Positions 16,306-24,595 of a stretch of DNA of 64,000 nt are shown piece by piece (position 1 is the first letter of the stretch; each line of letters starts with the position of its first letter). The notes below the pieces were generated by a model. The model was not told the origin of the DNA. It saw only the letters and a program-made list of their open reading frames with translations, and made no database searches. The position numbers were made by a program, and so were the translations under genes. This DNA comes from Mycobacterium parmense. GTDB taxonomy: Bacteria; Actinomycetota; Actinomycetes; Mycobacteriales; Mycobacteriaceae. The stretch covers positions 868,001 through 932,000 of the forward strand of contig NZ_AP022614.1 in NCBI RefSeq assembly GCF_010730575.1. The letters are read 5' to 3'.

Positions 16306-17921
16306 GGAATCAGCTTGCCCGGGTTGAGGATTCCGGCGGGATCCAGCGTCGCCTTGACCGCACGCAGTACCCGCACCCCGAGCTCGCCCACCTCGTCACC
16401 CATCCACGGCCGGTGGTCGGCGCCGACCGCGTGGTGGTGGGTGATGGTCCCGCCGGCCGCCATGATCGCGTCCGAGGCCGCCTTCTTGGCGGCCCGCCAC
16501 TGCTCGATCGGATTGCCGCGCTGACCGGCGACCACGGTGAAGTACAGCGACGCTCCGGTCGGGTAGACGTGCGAGATGTGGCACATCACCAGCGCCGGCG
16601 TGCCCGACGCGGACAACGCATCGGTGAGTGCCTGGGTGACGGCGGCCTTGAGCGCCGCGATGTTGGACCAGTCGGTGGCGGTCTCGAGGGTCTCGCACAG
16701 GGCTCCCGCCGACAGCAGCGAGTCACGCAGGTACGGCGCGCCGAACCGTCCCCGCTCCCAGGCCCGCGCCGGGCCCTCACCCAGCGACGTCGCGCCGTGC
16801 GACGCCAGCAGCGCGCTGGTCTCGGCCTGCCGGCTTTCGACGTGCTCCTTGGTGCCCTCGAACGTGGTGATGGCCAGACAGCCGCCCGTGATCTGCGTCT
16901 TGCCGATCGCCTCGGTGGTGGCCAGGTTGATCCCGGTCTCGACCTCGTCGGAGAGCCGGATCACGGTCGGGCCGGTGGCGTTCTGGGCGACGGCGCGCAG
17001 GGCCGCGGCCCCGGTCTCGAAGTCGGGGAACGACCAGGCCTCGTGGCGCACGGCGTCGGGGGAGCGGTGCACGCGCAGCCGCACCCGGGTGATGACGCCC
17101 AAAGCGCCCTCCGAGCCGATCAGCAACTGGCGCAGGTCGGGTCCCGCCGCCGATTCCGGTGCGCGGCCCAGGTCCAGCACGCCCACCGGGGTGACGACCC
17201 GCAGGCCGCGGACCATGTCGTTGAACCGCCCGTAACCCGCCGAGTCCTGGCCCGACGACCGCGTCGCGGCGAAGCCGCCGATGGTCGCGTACTCGAAGCT
17301 CTGCGGGAAGTGCCCCAGGGAGAAGCCGTGTTCGCCGAGCAGTCGTTCGGCGTCCGGCCCGGTGACGCCGGCCTCGAAGACCGCCTGGCCCGAGATCCGG
17401 TCGAGCGAGATCAGCCGGGCGAGGCGGCGCAGGTCCAGCGACACCACGGCGCCGAACTCGCCGCGGATGGGGTCGAGACCGCCCACGACGCTGGTGCCGC
17501 CCCCGAACGGGACCACGGCGATACGGTGCTCGGAGCAGTACCGCAGGACGGCGGCGACGGCGTCGTCGTCACCGGGCAGCAGCACCGCGTCGGGCGCGTC
17601 CTGCACGCCGGTGTCGCGGCGCCGCAACAGGTCCAGGGTGGACTTGCCGCCGGCGTGCAGCAGCCGGTCGGCGTCCGCGGTGCGGCAGTACGCGGCGCCG
17701 ACGATGTGGGCCAGCGCGTCGGCGTCCGTCGGCGGCAGGGCCGACGGACGCAGCCGGACCTGCCCCGCCTGCAGCTCGGGCTCGCCCGAATCCTCTACGC
17801 CGACAGCCTGTTTCAACAGCGTGCGGATTCCCTCCGAAAGCGGCTTGGCCGCGGCGGGGTCTCCCCACGCGTTCCACTTCATCGGCGGGAGGAGTTCCTC
17901 GGCGGGTGGCACCGGCGTCAT
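16302..17921 (-). CDS. FAD-linked oxidase, alkyldihydroxyacetonephosphate synthase-like (Rv2251-like)
   Basis: A 539-residue protein with a VAO-type FAD-binding domain: VVPFGGGTSVVGGLD (about residues 136-150) and the second FAD segment FEYATIGGFAATRSSGQDSAGYG. The C terminus has HISHVYPTGASLYF and THHHAVGADHRPWM, the His-rich active site typical of alkyl-DHAP synthases. These enzymes swap an acyl for an alkyl chain to form ether lipids; in mycobacteria that activity has not been demonstrated to my knowledge. It heads a four-gene overlapping operon with the lipid kinase, which fits a glycerolipid role. The ATG is 17 bases from the divergent TetR gene. Confidence 0.85.
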   Translation of the reverse strand: MTPVPPAEELLPPMKWNAWGDPAAAKPLSEGIRTLLKQAVGVEDSGEPELQAGQVRLRPSALPPTDADALAHIVGAAYCRTADADRLLHAGGKSTLDLLRRRDTGVQDAPDAVLLPGDDDAVAAVLRYCSEHRIAVVPFGGGTSVVGGLDPIRGEFGAVVSLDLRRLARLISLDRISGQAVFEAGVTGPDAERLLGEHGFSLGHFPQSFEYATIGGFAATRSSGQDSAGYGRFNDMVRGLRVVTPVGVLDLGRAPESAAGPDLRQLLIGSEGALGVITRVRLRVHRSPDAVRHEAWSFPDFETGAAALRAVAQNATGPTVIRLSDEVETGINLATTEAIGKTQITGGCLAITTFEGTKEHVESRQAETSALLASHGATSLGEGPARAWERGRFGAPYLRDSLLSAGALCETLETATDWSNIAALKAAVTQALTDALSASGTPALVMCHISHVYPTGASLYFTVVAGQRGNPIEQWRAAKKAASDAIMAAGGTITHHHAVGADHRPWMGDEVGELGVRVLRAVKATLDPAGILNPGKLIP

Positions 17922-17925
17922 GCGT

Positions 17926-17932
17926 TACAGTA
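17926..17932. promoter_or_regulatory. Overlapping divergent -10 boxes with a possible TetR operator
   Basis: The plus strand reads TACAGT at 17926-17931, seven bases before the TetR ATG. The minus strand reads TACTGT at 17932-17927, five bases before the FAD oxidase ATG. Only 17 bases separate the two start codons, so both promoters share one -10 region and both transcripts would be leaderless. TTACAG (17925-17930) and CTGTCAA (17942-17948) form an imperfect inverted repeat that could be the TetR site. Confidence 0.5.
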
Positions 17933-17938
17933 TTACAC

Positions 17939-18508
17939 ATGCTGTCAATCAGTAACGCCGCGCCGGACCCCGGTGAGCGGATCCTGGCCGCGGCGGCCAG
18001 TTGCGTGGTCGACTTCGGTGTCGACCGGGTGACCCTGGCCGAGATCGCGCGCCGCGCTGGGGTGAGCAGGCCGACGGTGTATCGCCGGTGGGCGGACACG
18101 AAGTCGATCGTGGCGGCGCTGCTGACGCGGCACGTGATGGGCGCGCTGGACAAGGCGCCGCTGGCCGGGGACGACCGCGAATCGCTGGTGCGGCAGATCG
18201 TCACGGTCGCCGACCTGCTGCGCCGCGACAAACTGGTGATGTCCGTGCTGCACTCGGAGTTGGCGCCCATCTACATCACCGAGCGGCTGGGCTCCAGCCA
18301 GCAGATGCTGATCGACGCGCTCGCCGCGCGGATGCGGGTAGCCCAACGCAGCGGCAGCGTGCGCGCCGGCGACCCGCTGCAGATGGCCACCATGGTGTTG
18401 CTGATCGCCCAGTCGACCATCCAGTCGGCCCAGATCGTCGCGTCGATCCTGGACGCCGGCGCTCTGGCCGACGAACTCGCCCACGCCCTGAACGGATACC
18501 TGTCGTGA
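17939..18508 (+). CDS. TetR-family regulator (Rv2250c-like)
   Basis: A 189-residue regulator, the length I recall for Rv2250c. Residues 9-55 form the TetR DNA-binding domain: ILAAAASCVVDFGVDRVTLA and then the helix-turn-helix IARRAGVSRPTVYRRW. The C-terminal ligand domain is not recognisable. It is cotranscribed with glpD (GTGA overlap) and diverges from the FAD oxidase-kinase operon with overlapping -10 boxes, so it probably controls both sides, perhaps in response to a glycerolipid or acyl signal. The ATG at 17939 is preferred because a -10 box ends seven bases upstream; the longer frame from 17906 would run through that promoter. Confidence 0.85.
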   Translation: MLSISNAAPDPGERILAAAASCVVDFGVDRVTLAEIARRAGVSRPTVYRRWADTKSIVAALLTRHVMGALDKAPLAGDDRESLVRQIVTVADLLRRDKLVMSVLHSELAPIYITERLGSSQQMLIDALAARMRVAQRSGSVRAGDPLQMATMVLLIAQSTIQSAQIVASILDAGALADELAHALNGYLS

Positions 18509-20070
18509 CGCCCCTGGGATCGGGAGCCCTCAACGCCGCGCGCCGCGCGGCCGACCTGACCGCGCTCGGCGACGGTGAGCGGCCCGACGTGCTCGTGATC
18601 GGCGGCGGCATCACCGGGGCCGGCATCGCGCTGGACGCCGCGTCGCGCGGGCTGCGGGTGGCGCTCGTCGAGAAACACGATTTGGCGTTCGGCACCAGCC
18701 GGTGGAGCTCCAAGCTGGTGCACGGCGGGCTGCGCTACCTGGCGAGCGGCAACGTCGCGATCGCCAGGCGCAGCGCCATCGAACGCGGGATCCTGATGTC
18801 GCGCAACGCCCCGCACCTCGTGCGCGCGATGCCTCAACTGGTTCCGCTGCTGCCGTCGATGAGCCGCGCCGACCGCGCCCTGGTCCGGGCGGGGTTCCTC
18901 GCCGGCGACGCGTTGCGGGCGCTCGCGGGCACCTCGCCGGCGACCCTACCGCGGTCGCGCCGGGTGGCGGCACAGCGCGTCGTGCAGATGGTCCCCGCCG
19001 TGCGCCGCGACGGCCTGGCCGGCGGGCTGCTGGCCTACGACGGGCAGCTGATCGACGACGCCCGGCTGGTCACCGCCGTCGCACGCACCGCGGCTCAGCA
19101 CGGCGCCCGCATCCTCACCCACGTGGCGGCGGCGGAGGCCACCGGCACGTCGGCGCGGCTGACCGATCGGCGCACGGGGCAGTCGTTCGACGTCTCCGCC
19201 GCGGCGGTGATCAACGCGACCGGGGTGTGGGCCGCCGAGATCGACGGCGGGCTGCGGCTGCGGCCCAGCCGCGGTACCCACCTGGTGTTCGACGCCGGCG
19301 CCTTCGGCAATCCGACTGCGGCGCTGACCATTCCGATCCCCGGCGAGCTCAACCGGTTCGTGTTCGCCATGCCCGAGCAGCTGGGCCGCGTGTATCTGGG
19401 GCTGACCGACGAAGCCGCGCCCGGCCCCATTCCCGACGTCCCCGAGCCGTCGGGCGAGGAGGTCACCTTCCTGCTGGACACCGTCAACACCGCGCTGGGG
19501 ACCGCGCTCAAGGCGGCCGACGTGATCGGCGCCTACGCGGGCCTGCGGCCGCTGATCGACAGCGGGCAGGGCCGCACCGCGGACGTCTCGCGCGAGCACG
19601 CCGTCGTCGAGTCGGCGTCCGGCGTGATCAGCGTGATCGGCGGCAAGCTGACCGAATACCGCTACATGGCCCAGGACGTCCTGGATCGCGCCGTGGCCCT
19701 GCGACACCTGCGCGCCGGTGACTGCCGGACGCGCAACCTGCCGCTGATCGGCGCGCCGTCCAATCCGGGGCCGGCGTCTCCGGTCCACCAGGGGCCGGTC
19801 GCCGGTCTGCCGGCATCGCTGGTGGCGCGTTACGGCGCGGAGGCGCCGCAGGTGTTCGCGACCGCCACCTGCGAGCGCCCCACCGAACCGGTCGCTGAGG
19901 GCATCGACGTGACCCGGGCGGAGTTCGAATACGCGGTGACCCACGAGTGCGCGCTGGACGTCTCCGATATCTTGGATCGGCGGACCCGCATTGGCCTGGT
20001 GCCACGGGACCGCGAGCGGGTTGTTGCCGTGGCCGCGGAGTTCATGGCACGTTTCGGCTTGCCGGGCTGA
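18505..20070 (+). CDS. glpD: Glycerol-3-phosphate dehydrogenase, FAD-dependent
   Basis: A 521-residue GlpD-type enzyme (GlpD1, Rv2249c-like). The N-terminal FAD motif is VLVIGGGITGAGIALDAA at about residue 30, followed by GTSRWSSKLVHGGLRYL, the GlpD signature. The C-terminal part holds the family's cap domain (EFEYAVTHECALDVSDIL). It oxidises sn-glycerol 3-phosphate to dihydroxyacetone phosphate and passes electrons to the quinone pool at the membrane. The GTG start overlaps the TGA of the TetR gene. Its product is the precursor used by an alkyl-DHAP synthase-like enzyme encoded just across the divergent promoter, which makes the grouping metabolically coherent. Confidence 0.9.
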   Translation: MTPLGSGALNAARRAADLTALGDGERPDVLVIGGGITGAGIALDAASRGLRVALVEKHDLAFGTSRWSSKLVHGGLRYLASGNVAIARRSAIERGILMSRNAPHLVRAMPQLVPLLPSMSRADRALVRAGFLAGDALRALAGTSPATLPRSRRVAAQRVVQMVPAVRRDGLAGGLLAYDGQLIDDARLVTAVARTAAQHGARILTHVAAAEATGTSARLTDRRTGQSFDVSAAAVINATGVWAAEIDGGLRLRPSRGTHLVFDAGAFGNPTAALTIPIPGELNRFVFAMPEQLGRVYLGLTDEAAPGPIPDVPEPSGEEVTFLLDTVNTALGTALKAADVIGAYAGLRPLIDSGQGRTADVSREHAVVESASGVISVIGGKLTEYRYMAQDVLDRAVALRHLRAGDCRTRNLPLIGAPSNPGPASPVHQGPVAGLPASLVARYGAEAPQVFATATCERPTEPVAEGIDVTRAEFEYAVTHECALDVSDILDRRTRIGLVPRDRERVVAVAAEFMARFGLPG

Positions 20071-20164
20071 CGGCGCTACCAGAGGCGGTGCTTGCGGCTG
20101 AGCTGCCGGCACCGGTAAATTCAAGCGGAACTATAGCGTATCGCCTAGACCGAGGACATCTGCC

Positions 20165-20806
20165 ATGACTGCCGACAGCGTTCGAGGTGAACGGGCGGCG
20201 CGCCGGCCAGCGGGCAAAAATCGGGGACGCTTTGATCCCTCTCTTGACGCCGCCATCCTCGAGGCCGCGCTGGAGGGGCTGGGCGAACAGGGCTACGACC
20301 GGATGAGTATGGACGACATCGCGTCGCGTGCGGGTGTTGGCAAGGCCGCGATCTACCGGCGCTGGCCGTCGAAGGCAGCGGTGGTGGCCGATGCGATCGC
20401 GCACTGGCGGCGGGGACACGGACCGGTCGACCCGCCGGATACCGGGAGCCTGCGCGGCGACATCGACGCACTGGTGGACGCGGTGCCGGACTTCGACGAA
20501 GCCGCTCTGAGCACGATCAAGGTGATCATCGGCGCGGCGACGGCGGCAATGCACACTCCCGTCCTCGCGGCGGCGCTGGACGATCTTGTGCTGTGCGTGC
20601 CGCGTCAGATCATCAAGGTGGTCCTCGACCAGGCCGTGGCCCGGGGCGAGATTCCTTCGGGTCACGATTTGACGCTCATACCCGACGCCATCCTGGGCCT
20701 CAACGTCCTGCGAATGATGGCGGGACGACCGATCGATCGCGTCTACGCTCGCCGCGCTCTTGAACAGGTGATGCTTCCGCTCGCGACCCTCAATCGCGTC
20801 GACTAG
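20165..20806 (+). CDS. TetR/AcrR-family regulator
   Basis: A 213-residue regulator with a charged N terminus (RPAGKNRGRFD), a TetR DNA-binding domain at residues 25-75 (DDIASRAGVGKAAIYRRWPS) and a C-terminal domain of the TetR_C type. GAGGA lies eight bases before the ATG at 20165. It is followed by the nitroreductase-like and flavin monooxygenase genes on the same strand. In M. tuberculosis only one unrelated small gene lies between glpD1 and accD6, so this group looks inserted. It most likely represses those two genes, which would fit a xenobiotic-sensing role. The inducer is unknown. Confidence 0.85.
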   Translation: MTADSVRGERAARRPAGKNRGRFDPSLDAAILEAALEGLGEQGYDRMSMDDIASRAGVGKAAIYRRWPSKAAVVADAIAHWRRGHGPVDPPDTGSLRGDIDALVDAVPDFDEAALSTIKVIIGAATAAMHTPVLAAALDDLVLCVPRQIIKVVLDQAVARGEIPSGHDLTLIPDAILGLNVLRMMAGRPIDRVYARRALEQVMLPLATLNRVD

Positions 20807-20937
20807 CGCCCCTGCACGGCGCCGCCGCCGTGAGGCGCTTGCGGGCGCCCACGATCCGTGCCAGTCTGGACACGGAACGGAACCGATGCGTTCCGCGTAC
20901 GATTAACCGGCACACTCCCGGGAAGCGAGGTGGCCGC

Positions 20938-21477
20938 GTGGAGCGTCGCAACCGATTCGTCTTTTTGCTGCGACTGGTACTGGCGGTTCCCGTCGTGGTA
21001 ACCGGCACCGCCGTGGGTCTGTATCTCCTTTTGCTCGGCTTCTCGCCGCTGCTACGGCTGGAGTGGTTCAGCGACAGGATCCGCCGGTTCACCAAGACGG
21101 CGAACCGTCCGATGCGGAGGATCGCCGGAACCCGCCTGGGAATGCTCTACTTCAACCTCGGTGCGCTGCATCACGTCGGACGGCGCAGCGGGCGCAGCTA
21201 TGTGACCCCGCTCAGCGCATACCGGCTCGGCGACGGTTTTGTTTTGGGGGTGGCGTACCCCGAAGTCGATTGGTGCCGCAACGTCCTGGCCGCCGGGAAG
21301 TGCACGCTCACCTGGAACGGGAAAGAGTATGCGCTGGACAGACCCGAGCTTGTACCTGCGGCCGAGGCGATGAAAGCCTATCCGCCCCTGGTGAAGCCGT
21401 TCATCGTCGGCCCGGGAACGAAGACATTCCTGTGGCTGCATCCCACCGATGGGGCCCAATCCAACGAGGGCAAATGA
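20938..21477 (+). CDS. F420-dependent nitroreductase-like (DDN family) protein
   Basis: A 179-residue protein with one N-terminal hydrophobic segment (FVFLLRLVLAVPVVVTGTAV) and then a split-barrel domain: LYFNLGALHHVGRRSGRSYVTPLSAY and VLGVAYPEVDWCRNVLAAGK. The G-R-x-S-G-x-x-Y-x-T-P-L motif is the signature of deazaflavin (F420)-dependent quinone reductases related to Ddn. The membrane anchor is unusual but occurs in some members. The GTG at 20938 has GCGAGG eight bases upstream. It overlaps the monooxygenase gene by ATGA. The family reduces quinones and some nitro drugs with F420H2; the actual substrate here is unknown. Confidence 0.8.
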   Translation: MERRNRFVFLLRLVLAVPVVVTGTAVGLYLLLLGFSPLLRLEWFSDRIRRFTKTANRPMRRIAGTRLGMLYFNLGALHHVGRRSGRSYVTPLSAYRLGDGFVLGVAYPEVDWCRNVLAAGKCTLTWNGKEYALDRPELVPAAEAMKAYPPLVKPFIVGPGTKTFLWLHPTDGAQSNEGK

Positions 21478-23063
21478 GCATGCACGTCACCCGTGTCCCC
21501 GTGCTCATCGTCGGCGCCGGCGTCGGCGGGCTGGCCACGTCGGCGTTGCTTGCCCGGCTCGGGATTCCCTCGCTGCTGGTCGAGAAGCGGCGCGAAGTCT
21601 TCATCTACCCGAAAGCCCGAAACCTGAGCTTCCGCAGCCTGGAGATCCTGCGCGCTCTGGGTTTGAGCGACGAGGTCCACGCCGTCGCCGACGGCGTTTC
21701 CGACATGGTCGTCAAGCCGACGCTGAACAGCGCGCAGGAAGCACCGGCCATCGACATCGACGCCATATTCGCGCCCTTCAGCGAACTGAGTCCCGAGCCG
21801 CCCGCACAGTATTGCCCGCAAAGCAAGCTGGAGCCCATGCTGCTGGCCGAAACCCGCAGGCGGGGCAGCGAGGTTCGCTACGGTACGGAGTTGTCGTCAT
21901 TCGAGCAAGACGGTGCCGGGGTGACGGTCATTGTGCGCGAACAGGATTCAGGAGAGACCGAGACCGTGCGCGCCGACTATCTCGTCGCCGCGGACGGGGT
22001 GCGCAGCCCGATCCGGGAATCACTGGGCGTGACCACCTCCGGATACGGCGCGCTGCCGATTTATGTCGTCTTCGTCTATTTCAAGGCACCGTGGCGGAAG
22101 TTCGTCCCGAACCTGGGCGACGGGGACGGCGTGCAAGTCAAAAACGCCGAGGTGGACGGGATTTTCCTGGTGGTGGAGGGTGACGTTGGCATGTTCATCA
22201 CCACCTACCTGCCGGATAAGGGTGAGACCGCGGCGCAATTCACCCCGGAACGTTGCGCCGAGCTGCTCACCCAGGCCGTCGGCGAGCAGATCGAAATGCA
22301 GATCATCGAAGTGGCGTCCTGGCAACCATACGAGCGGGTGGCCGACCAATTCCAGTGCGGGCGAGTCTTTCTCGTCGGCGACGCCGCCCACACCATGCCG
22401 CCGTTCAAGGCCGGCGGAGCCAACACGGCCATCCAGAGCGCAGACAACCTGGCCTGGAAGCTTGCCGCCGTTTTGAACGGCCAGGCCAATCCGACACTTC
22501 TGAGCACCTACCACATCGAGCGGCACCCGGTCGGGCGCTTCAATGCGCGCCAGTCCCTCACCGGGCCGGTGGTTGACTTACTCCCGTTGGGGCAGGACCG
22601 GCCGCAATTGCCAGTCGAAGAAGAGCGCTCGATGTTCTCCCTGCTCATCGGGTACCAGTACCGGTCGGCGGCCGTCGTGGGCGACGAGCCTGCGGGGCAC
22701 CCGGACACTGTTCAGCTCGTGGAGCAGTTGTGCGCTCAACCCGGCACCCGGGTACCGCACGTGTGGGTAGAGCAAGGCGGGCAACGTGTTTCGACGCTCG
22801 ACCTGCTGGGTCCCGGGTTCACCGTGCTCAGCGGGAACGAACAATGGCGCGGCGTCGTGGAATCGGTGTCGGCTGCTCTCGGCGTCCCGGTCACCATGCG
22901 CTGCATCGTCGACGATGCGTGGGCCAAGGTGACCCGATTGGCACATGATGGCGCGCTACTGATCCGCCCGGACGATTTCGTTGGTTGGCGCGCCGAAGAA
23001 CTCCCCGTTGACCCCGAAGGCGAACTGCATCAAGCGTTGTCGGCCATCCTTGGGCGCAGCTGA
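21474..23063 (+). CDS. FAD-dependent aromatic-ring monooxygenase (PheA/TfdB family)
   Basis: A 529-residue class A flavoprotein monooxygenase. The N-terminal FAD motif is VLIVGAGVGGLATSALLARL, DYLVAADGVRSPIRE is the DG motif, and RVFLVGDAAHTMPPFKAGGA is the GD motif. The last 150 residues correspond to the thioredoxin-like domain of phenol hydroxylase-type enzymes. It hydroxylates an aromatic or polyketide-like ring with NAD(P)H and oxygen; relatives include antibiotic-inactivating enzymes and polyketide hydroxylases, and I cannot say which applies. The ATG at 21474 overlaps the previous stop; 21480 is an alternative. It forms an operon with the F420-type reductase. Confidence 0.85.
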   Translation: MSMHVTRVPVLIVGAGVGGLATSALLARLGIPSLLVEKRREVFIYPKARNLSFRSLEILRALGLSDEVHAVADGVSDMVVKPTLNSAQEAPAIDIDAIFAPFSELSPEPPAQYCPQSKLEPMLLAETRRRGSEVRYGTELSSFEQDGAGVTVIVREQDSGETETVRADYLVAADGVRSPIRESLGVTTSGYGALPIYVVFVYFKAPWRKFVPNLGDGDGVQVKNAEVDGIFLVVEGDVGMFITTYLPDKGETAAQFTPERCAELLTQAVGEQIEMQIIEVASWQPYERVADQFQCGRVFLVGDAAHTMPPFKAGGANTAIQSADNLAWKLAAVLNGQANPTLLSTYHIERHPVGRFNARQSLTGPVVDLLPLGQDRPQLPVEEERSMFSLLIGYQYRSAAVVGDEPAGHPDTVQLVEQLCAQPGTRVPHVWVEQGGQRVSTLDLLGPGFTVLSGNEQWRGVVESVSAALGVPVTMRCIVDDAWAKVTRLAHDGALLIRPDDFVGWRAEELPVDPEGELHQALSAILGRS

Positions 23064-23077
23064 GCGGGCGTAACGGC

Positions 23078-23107
23078 ACGGCGAATCTGGTCGCGATTTT
23101 TCGCCGT
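23078..23107. terminator. Inverted repeat between convergent genes, likely bidirectional terminator
   Basis: ACGGCGAA (23078-23085) pairs perfectly with TTCGCCGT (23100-23107) across a 14-base loop. It lies between the stops of the convergent flavin monooxygenase and accD6 genes. A TTTT run is embedded on the plus strand. Confidence 0.5.
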
Positions 23108-23133
23108 GACAGTACGCTCGCGGGCTAAGCGGT

Positions 23134-24555
23134 CTACAGCGGGATGTTCTTGTGCCGCCCGCGGCGCGCCGGCGCCTGCGCCAGCGCCTCGGTGAGCTTG
23201 CTGCGGGTGTGCGCGGGGTCGATCTTCTCGTCGACCACGCCGATCTCGATGGCGCTGTCCACACCGCCGGCGATCCGCTCGTGCTCGGCGGCCAGCTCGT
23301 CGTGCAGCGCCTCGCGCTCGTGCTCGGGTGCGGCGGCCAGCTTCTTCTTGTGCAGGATGCCGACGGCGGCCTTGGCGCCCATCACGGCGACCTCGGCGTC
23401 CGGCCACGCGAACACCTTGGTCGCGTTCAGCGACCGGGAGTTCATCGCGATGTAGGCCCCGCCGTAGGTCTTCCGGGTGACCAGCGTGACCCGCGGAACG
23501 GTGCTCTCGCCGAACGCGTGCAGCAGCTTGGCGCCGCGGCGCACGACGCCGCCCCACTCCTGGTCGACACCCGGCAGGTAACCGGGAACGTCGACCACCA
23601 CGATCAGCGGGATGCCGAACGCGTCGCAGAGGCGCACGAAACGGGCGGCCTTCTCGGCGGATTCGGAGTTCAGGCAGCCGCCCAGGCGCAGCGGGTTGTT
23701 GGCCAGGACGCCGACGGTGCGGCCGGACAGCCGGCCCAGCCCGACCACCATCGACGGCGCCCAGCTGGCCTGGAACTCGTCGAACGGGGCGTCCTTGTCG
23801 AGGATCGCGGTCACGATCGGGTGCACGTCGTAGGCGCGCCGCGCCGATTCCGGCAGCAGCGCGTGGATGTCGGTGTCACCGGCCTCGGCCTTGCTGCGGT
23901 CGAAATGCCCCTGCTGGCAGAACAATCCGACCAGCCGGCGCCCGCGCGCGTAGGCGTCGAGCTCGTCGTCGGCGACGATGTGGCACACCCCGGACTTCTT
24001 GTGGTGGGTTTCGGGGCCACCCAGCGAGGCCATGTCGACGTCCTCGCCGGTGACGCTGCGCACCACGTCGGGCCCGGTGACGAACACCCGGCTCTCCGGC
24101 GCCATCACGATGACGTCGGTGAGCGCCGGCCCGTACGCGGCGCCGCCGGCGGCGAAGCCGACGACCACCGAGACCTGCGGGATGTAGCCGGACGCGCGAA
24201 TCATGGCTTCGAACACCGTTCCGACGGCGTGCAGGGCCTTGACCCCTTCGGCGAGCCGGGCCCCGCCGGAGTGCCAGATGCCCACGATCGGGCTCTGCTC
24301 CTCGATGGCCGTGTCGTAGGCGTTGACGATGTGCTTGCAGCCCTCGGTGCCCATGGCGCCGCCCATGACGGTGCCGTCCGTGCAGAAGGCGATGGTGCGC
24401 ACGCCATTGACGGTCCCCGCCGCGGCAAGCACGCCCGAGCGATCACGCTCGTGCAGGAGATCCACGGTGCCTTCGTCGAAGAAGTTGCTCAGGCGCAACA
24501 AGGGGTCACGCGGGTCGAGCGACTCGCCAACCGACTCGGGGGCCATGATTGTCAT
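23134..24555 (-). CDS. accD6: Acetyl/propionyl-CoA carboxylase carboxyltransferase beta subunit AccD6
   Basis: A 473-residue carboxyltransferase, exactly the length of M. tuberculosis AccD6. SGGARLAEGVKAL and GFAAGGAAYGPALTD form the N-terminal half-site, and GYLPGVDQEWGGVVRRGAKL with KTYGGAYIAMNSRSL the biotin-dependent C-terminal half. With an AccA biotin subunit it carboxylates acetyl-CoA to malonyl-CoA, feeding FAS-II and mycolate synthesis. It is the last gene of the FAS-II operon, 40 bases behind kasB. GGAGA lies seven bases before the ATG at 24555, which fixes the start against the longer frame. Confidence 0.93.
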   Translation of the reverse strand: MTIMAPESVGESLDPRDPLLRLSNFFDEGTVDLLHERDRSGVLAAAGTVNGVRTIAFCTDGTVMGGAMGTEGCKHIVNAYDTAIEEQSPIVGIWHSGGARLAEGVKALHAVGTVFEAMIRASGYIPQVSVVVGFAAGGAAYGPALTDVIVMAPESRVFVTGPDVVRSVTGEDVDMASLGGPETHHKKSGVCHIVADDELDAYARGRRLVGLFCQQGHFDRSKAEAGDTDIHALLPESARRAYDVHPIVTAILDKDAPFDEFQASWAPSMVVGLGRLSGRTVGVLANNPLRLGGCLNSESAEKAARFVRLCDAFGIPLIVVVDVPGYLPGVDQEWGGVVRRGAKLLHAFGESTVPRVTLVTRKTYGGAYIAMNSRSLNATKVFAWPDAEVAVMGAKAAVGILHKKKLAAAPEHEREALHDELAAEHERIAGGVDSAIEIGVVDEKIDPAHTRSKLTEALAQAPARRGRHKNIPL

Positions 24556-24595
24556 CGCAGATCTCCTGTTCGAGGGTGCTCCGGGGTCCAGCGGG

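Noticed and set aside
20110..20160. Operator for the TetR gene at 20165
   Set aside because: The ATAGCGTATCGCC stretch is only partly symmetrical, and no convincing inverted repeat could be fixed.
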